Assembly (NCBI GenBank): GCA_903894655.1
Contig: CAITQY010000321.1
Location: 1 to 7,105, forward strand
Source of the DNA: an uncultured Gemmatimonadota bacterium
GTDB taxonomy: Bacteria > Gemmatimonadota > Gemmatimonadetes > Gemmatimonadales > Gemmatimonadaceae
Reading direction: 5' to 3'
Length of the DNA stretch: 7,105 bases
Shown in pieces: positions 5,642 to 7,105 of the stretch (positions are counted from its first letter, which is position 1; every line of letters begins with the position of its first letter). The position numbers and the translations under genes are program-made. A model generated the notes under the pieces. That model had not been told where the DNA came from. It searched no databases and worked only from the letters and a program-made list of their open reading frames with translations.

Positions 5642-6517
5642 ATGATTCGTTCAATGACGGGCTTCGGCCAAGCGGAAGGCACAGTCGGCACCTCTCGGGT
5701 GCTAGTCGAGGTGCGCACCGTCAATCACCGGTTCTTCTCGCCGAGTATCAAGTTGCCGGGCGCCTATGGGCGCTGGGAAACCGAGGTGCGCGAGGCGATG
5801 CGCCTCAAGGTGAGTCGTGGCCATGTGACGCTGACCGCCAGAAGTGAGCGCCTCGCCACGCAGGCCATCACGGTCGATGATGAGCGTTTTGCCGCCGTGG
5901 TCGCGCAGTTGAGGGATTTGCACGATCGGCATGGCCTGTCCGGCGGCGTGGATCTCGCCATGGTGCTGCGGATGCCAGATGTCATGTCAGCGCCTCGGGA
6001 AGACGAGGACACCGGCACGGCGGCCGACCTGATCGCGATCGTAGACGTTGCCCTCGACCACCTCGGACGCGCCCGGGCCGAGGAGGGCGCCCGCCTCGTC
6101 ACGGTGTTGCGTGAGCGCCTGGAGATGGTGGACGCGGCGCTCCAGCGCATCGCGCTCCGGGCTCCCGAGCGACTGCTGGCCCAGCGGGATCGCCTTCGGG
6201 CGGCCGTTCGGGAACTCGCCGACGGCCTGGCGGTGGACGAAGGCCGTCTGGCGCAGGAGATCGCCATTTTGGCCGATCGAATGGACGTCAGCGAGGAGCT
6301 GGACCGGTTCCGGTCGCACATTACCGCCTTCCACAGTGTCCTGTCAGACGTGGGTGGGGAACCGGTGGGCAAGCGCCTCGGCTTTCTCCTGCAGGAAATG
6401 CTGCGGGAGGCGAATACCACCGGGAGCAAAGCGGCCGACGCGGCGATCCTTCACGATGTGGTCGGCGTGAAGGAAGAGCTTGAGCGGATTCGGGAACAGG
6501 TCGAGAATCTCGAGTGA
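5642..6517 (+). CDS. yicC: YicC/YloC-family endoribonuclease
   Basis: 291 residues, close to E. coli YicC (287). The protein opens with the family signature MIRSMTGFG, followed by VEVRTVNHRFF (22-32) and LPG, all typical of the N-terminal YicC domain. The C-terminal DUF1732-type domain is helical and has RLAQEIAILADRMDVSEELDR (from 202), KRLGFLLQEMLREANTTGSKA (from 244) and a final VKEELERIREQVENLE, the most conserved end of the family. E. coli YicC is reported to be an endoribonuclease acting on small RNAs; the same activity here is an inference from family. ATG 5642 is chosen because it begins the signature; the frame is open upstream to 5573, but that extension would overlap the preceding gene and has no family match. 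The gene overlaps gmk by 4 nt (GTGA), a common yicC-gmk neighbourhood in bacteria. Confidence 0.95.
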   Translation: MIRSMTGFGQAEGTVGTSRVLVEVRTVNHRFFSPSIKLPGAYGRWETEVREAMRLKVSRGHVTLTARSERLATQAITVDDERFAAVVAQLRDLHDRHGLSGGVDLAMVLRMPDVMSAPREDEDTGTAADLIAIVDVALDHLGRARAEEGARLVTVLRERLEMVDAALQRIALRAPERLLAQRDRLRAAVRELADGLAVDEGRLAQEIAILADRMDVSEELDRFRSHITAFHSVLSDVGGEPVGKRLGFLLQEMLREANTTGSKAADAAILHDVVGVKEELERIREQVENLE

Positions 6518-7105
6518 GTCCTTTTCCGGTCATCTTGTCCGCTCCCTCTGGGGGCGGCAAAACCACGATTGCGCGCCGTGTGCTGGAGCGGCGGGCCGAT
6601 GTGGGTTATTCTGTTAGTTGTACCACTCGTTCCCCTCGGGATGGTGAGGTGGACGGGCGCGACTATCGATTCCTCAGCCTCGAGGCCTTCGCGGCCGCGC
6701 GGGTTGCGGGAGAGTTCGCCGAGTGGGCTGAGGTGCACGGCAATTTCTATGGGACGATGCGCTCCGAAGTTCAGCGGGTGCTGAACGCCGGCCAGCACGT
6801 GCTTATGGACATCGACGTGCAGGGCGCACGGCAGTTCCATGTCGCGTTTCCCGATACCGTGCTAATTTTTGTCTTGCCGCCGTCGGGCGAGGTGCTGAAG
6901 TCTCGGCTCTCGGCGCGGAAGAGCGAGGAGCGCGAGCGGTTGCTCGTTCGCCTGCGGAACGCCCGAGCGGAGCTGGGGGAAGTGGGGCGCTACCACTATG
7001 TGGTGGTGAACGACGATCTCGACCGCGCGGTGGATCAGGTGAATGCGATTATCGATGCGGAAGGACTGCGACACGATCGGGTACATGAAGTCGAGGCGCA
7101 GGTCG
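6514..7105 (+). CDS. gmk: Guanylate kinase, 3' end cut by window edge
   Basis: Converts GMP plus ATP to GDP plus ADP; essential for guanine nucleotide supply. It starts at GTG 6514, overlapping the yicC stop; 197 codons are visible and the usual length is ~200-210, so only the C-terminus is missing. The P-loop is APSGGGKTT (10-18). GMP-site residues fit yeast guanylate kinase with a shift of +1: S35, R39, R42, E45, Y51, E70, Y79, D99 and D101; T81 replaces the usual Ser. The conserved blocks SCTTRSPRDGE (35-45), HGNFYGT and DIDVQGAR are present, as is FVLPPS before the lid. The lid reads RLSARKSEERERLLVRL in place of the common RGRGTxSEExIxxRL; length is kept and Arg residues are present, but the Gly-rich turn is changed. 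The VNDDLDRA motif follows. No strong ribosome site precedes the GTG, so translation is probably coupled to yicC. Confidence 0.97.
   Translation, partial: MSPFPVILSAPSGGGKTTIARRVLERRADVGYSVSCTTRSPRDGEVDGRDYRFLSLEAFAAARVAGEFAEWAEVHGNFYGTMRSEVQRVLNAGQHVLMDIDVQGARQFHVAFPDTVLIFVLPPSGEVLKSRLSARKSEERERLLVRLRNARAELGEVGRYHYVVVNDDLDRAVDQVNAIIDAEGLRHDRVHEVEAQV

Noticed and set aside
4789..5724. Minus-strand open frame of 311 aa opposite the outer-membrane protein and the start of yicC
   Set aside because: Shadow frame with biased composition; the + strand genes have clear family motifs across the same span.
1..7105. Mobile element, CRISPR array, defence or biosynthetic island
   Set aside because: No transposase, integrase, direct-repeat array, phage gene or defence domain is present, and the tRNA genes show no adjacent integrase or partial tRNA repeat.

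Overview
The window is a compact, GC-rich bacterial chromosome segment with every gene on the + strand. The gene families, the D-[S/T]-rich secreted N-terminus of the outer-membrane protein, and that protein's C-terminal end suggest a diderm such as a member of the Gemmatimonadota. This placement is an inference from sequence style, not a proven assignment.

Region 1 (1-1648) is a three-gene envelope-stress module: the 3' part of an ECF sigma factor, a membrane-anchored zinc-finger anti-sigma factor, and a small exported helical protein with two LTxxQ motifs (Spy/CpxP-like). Reading frames overlap at both junctions (8 nt and 4 nt), so the three are very probably one translationally coupled operon. 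The likely logic is that the anti-sigma factor holds the sigma factor at the membrane and the periplasmic protein senses or relieves envelope stress.

Region 2 (1649-2182) carries two tRNA genes, tRNA-Leu(CAA) and tRNA-Asn(GTT), neither with an encoded CCA. A very strong 20-bp hairpin ends this unit and separates it from the next operon. The remaining intergenic sequence holds only weak promoter candidates.

Region 3 (2183-7105) is a tightly packed housekeeping run: leucyl aminopeptidase (pepA), an exported TonB-plug/beta-barrel outer-membrane protein, a YicC-family endoribonuclease, and guanylate kinase (gmk, cut by the window end). pepA/outer-membrane protein and yicC/gmk are each joined by a GTGA stop-start overlap. 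The metabolic enzymes carry all the catalytic or ligand residues I could check.

I see no CRISPR array, insertion sequence, phage gene or defence system. The window looks like ordinary core chromosome. Its more interesting points are the sigma/anti-sigma/LTxxQ trio, the aminopeptidase-outer-membrane protein coupling, the unusually small TonB-plug protein with its D-[S/T] repeat segment, and the perfect-looking terminator hairpin.
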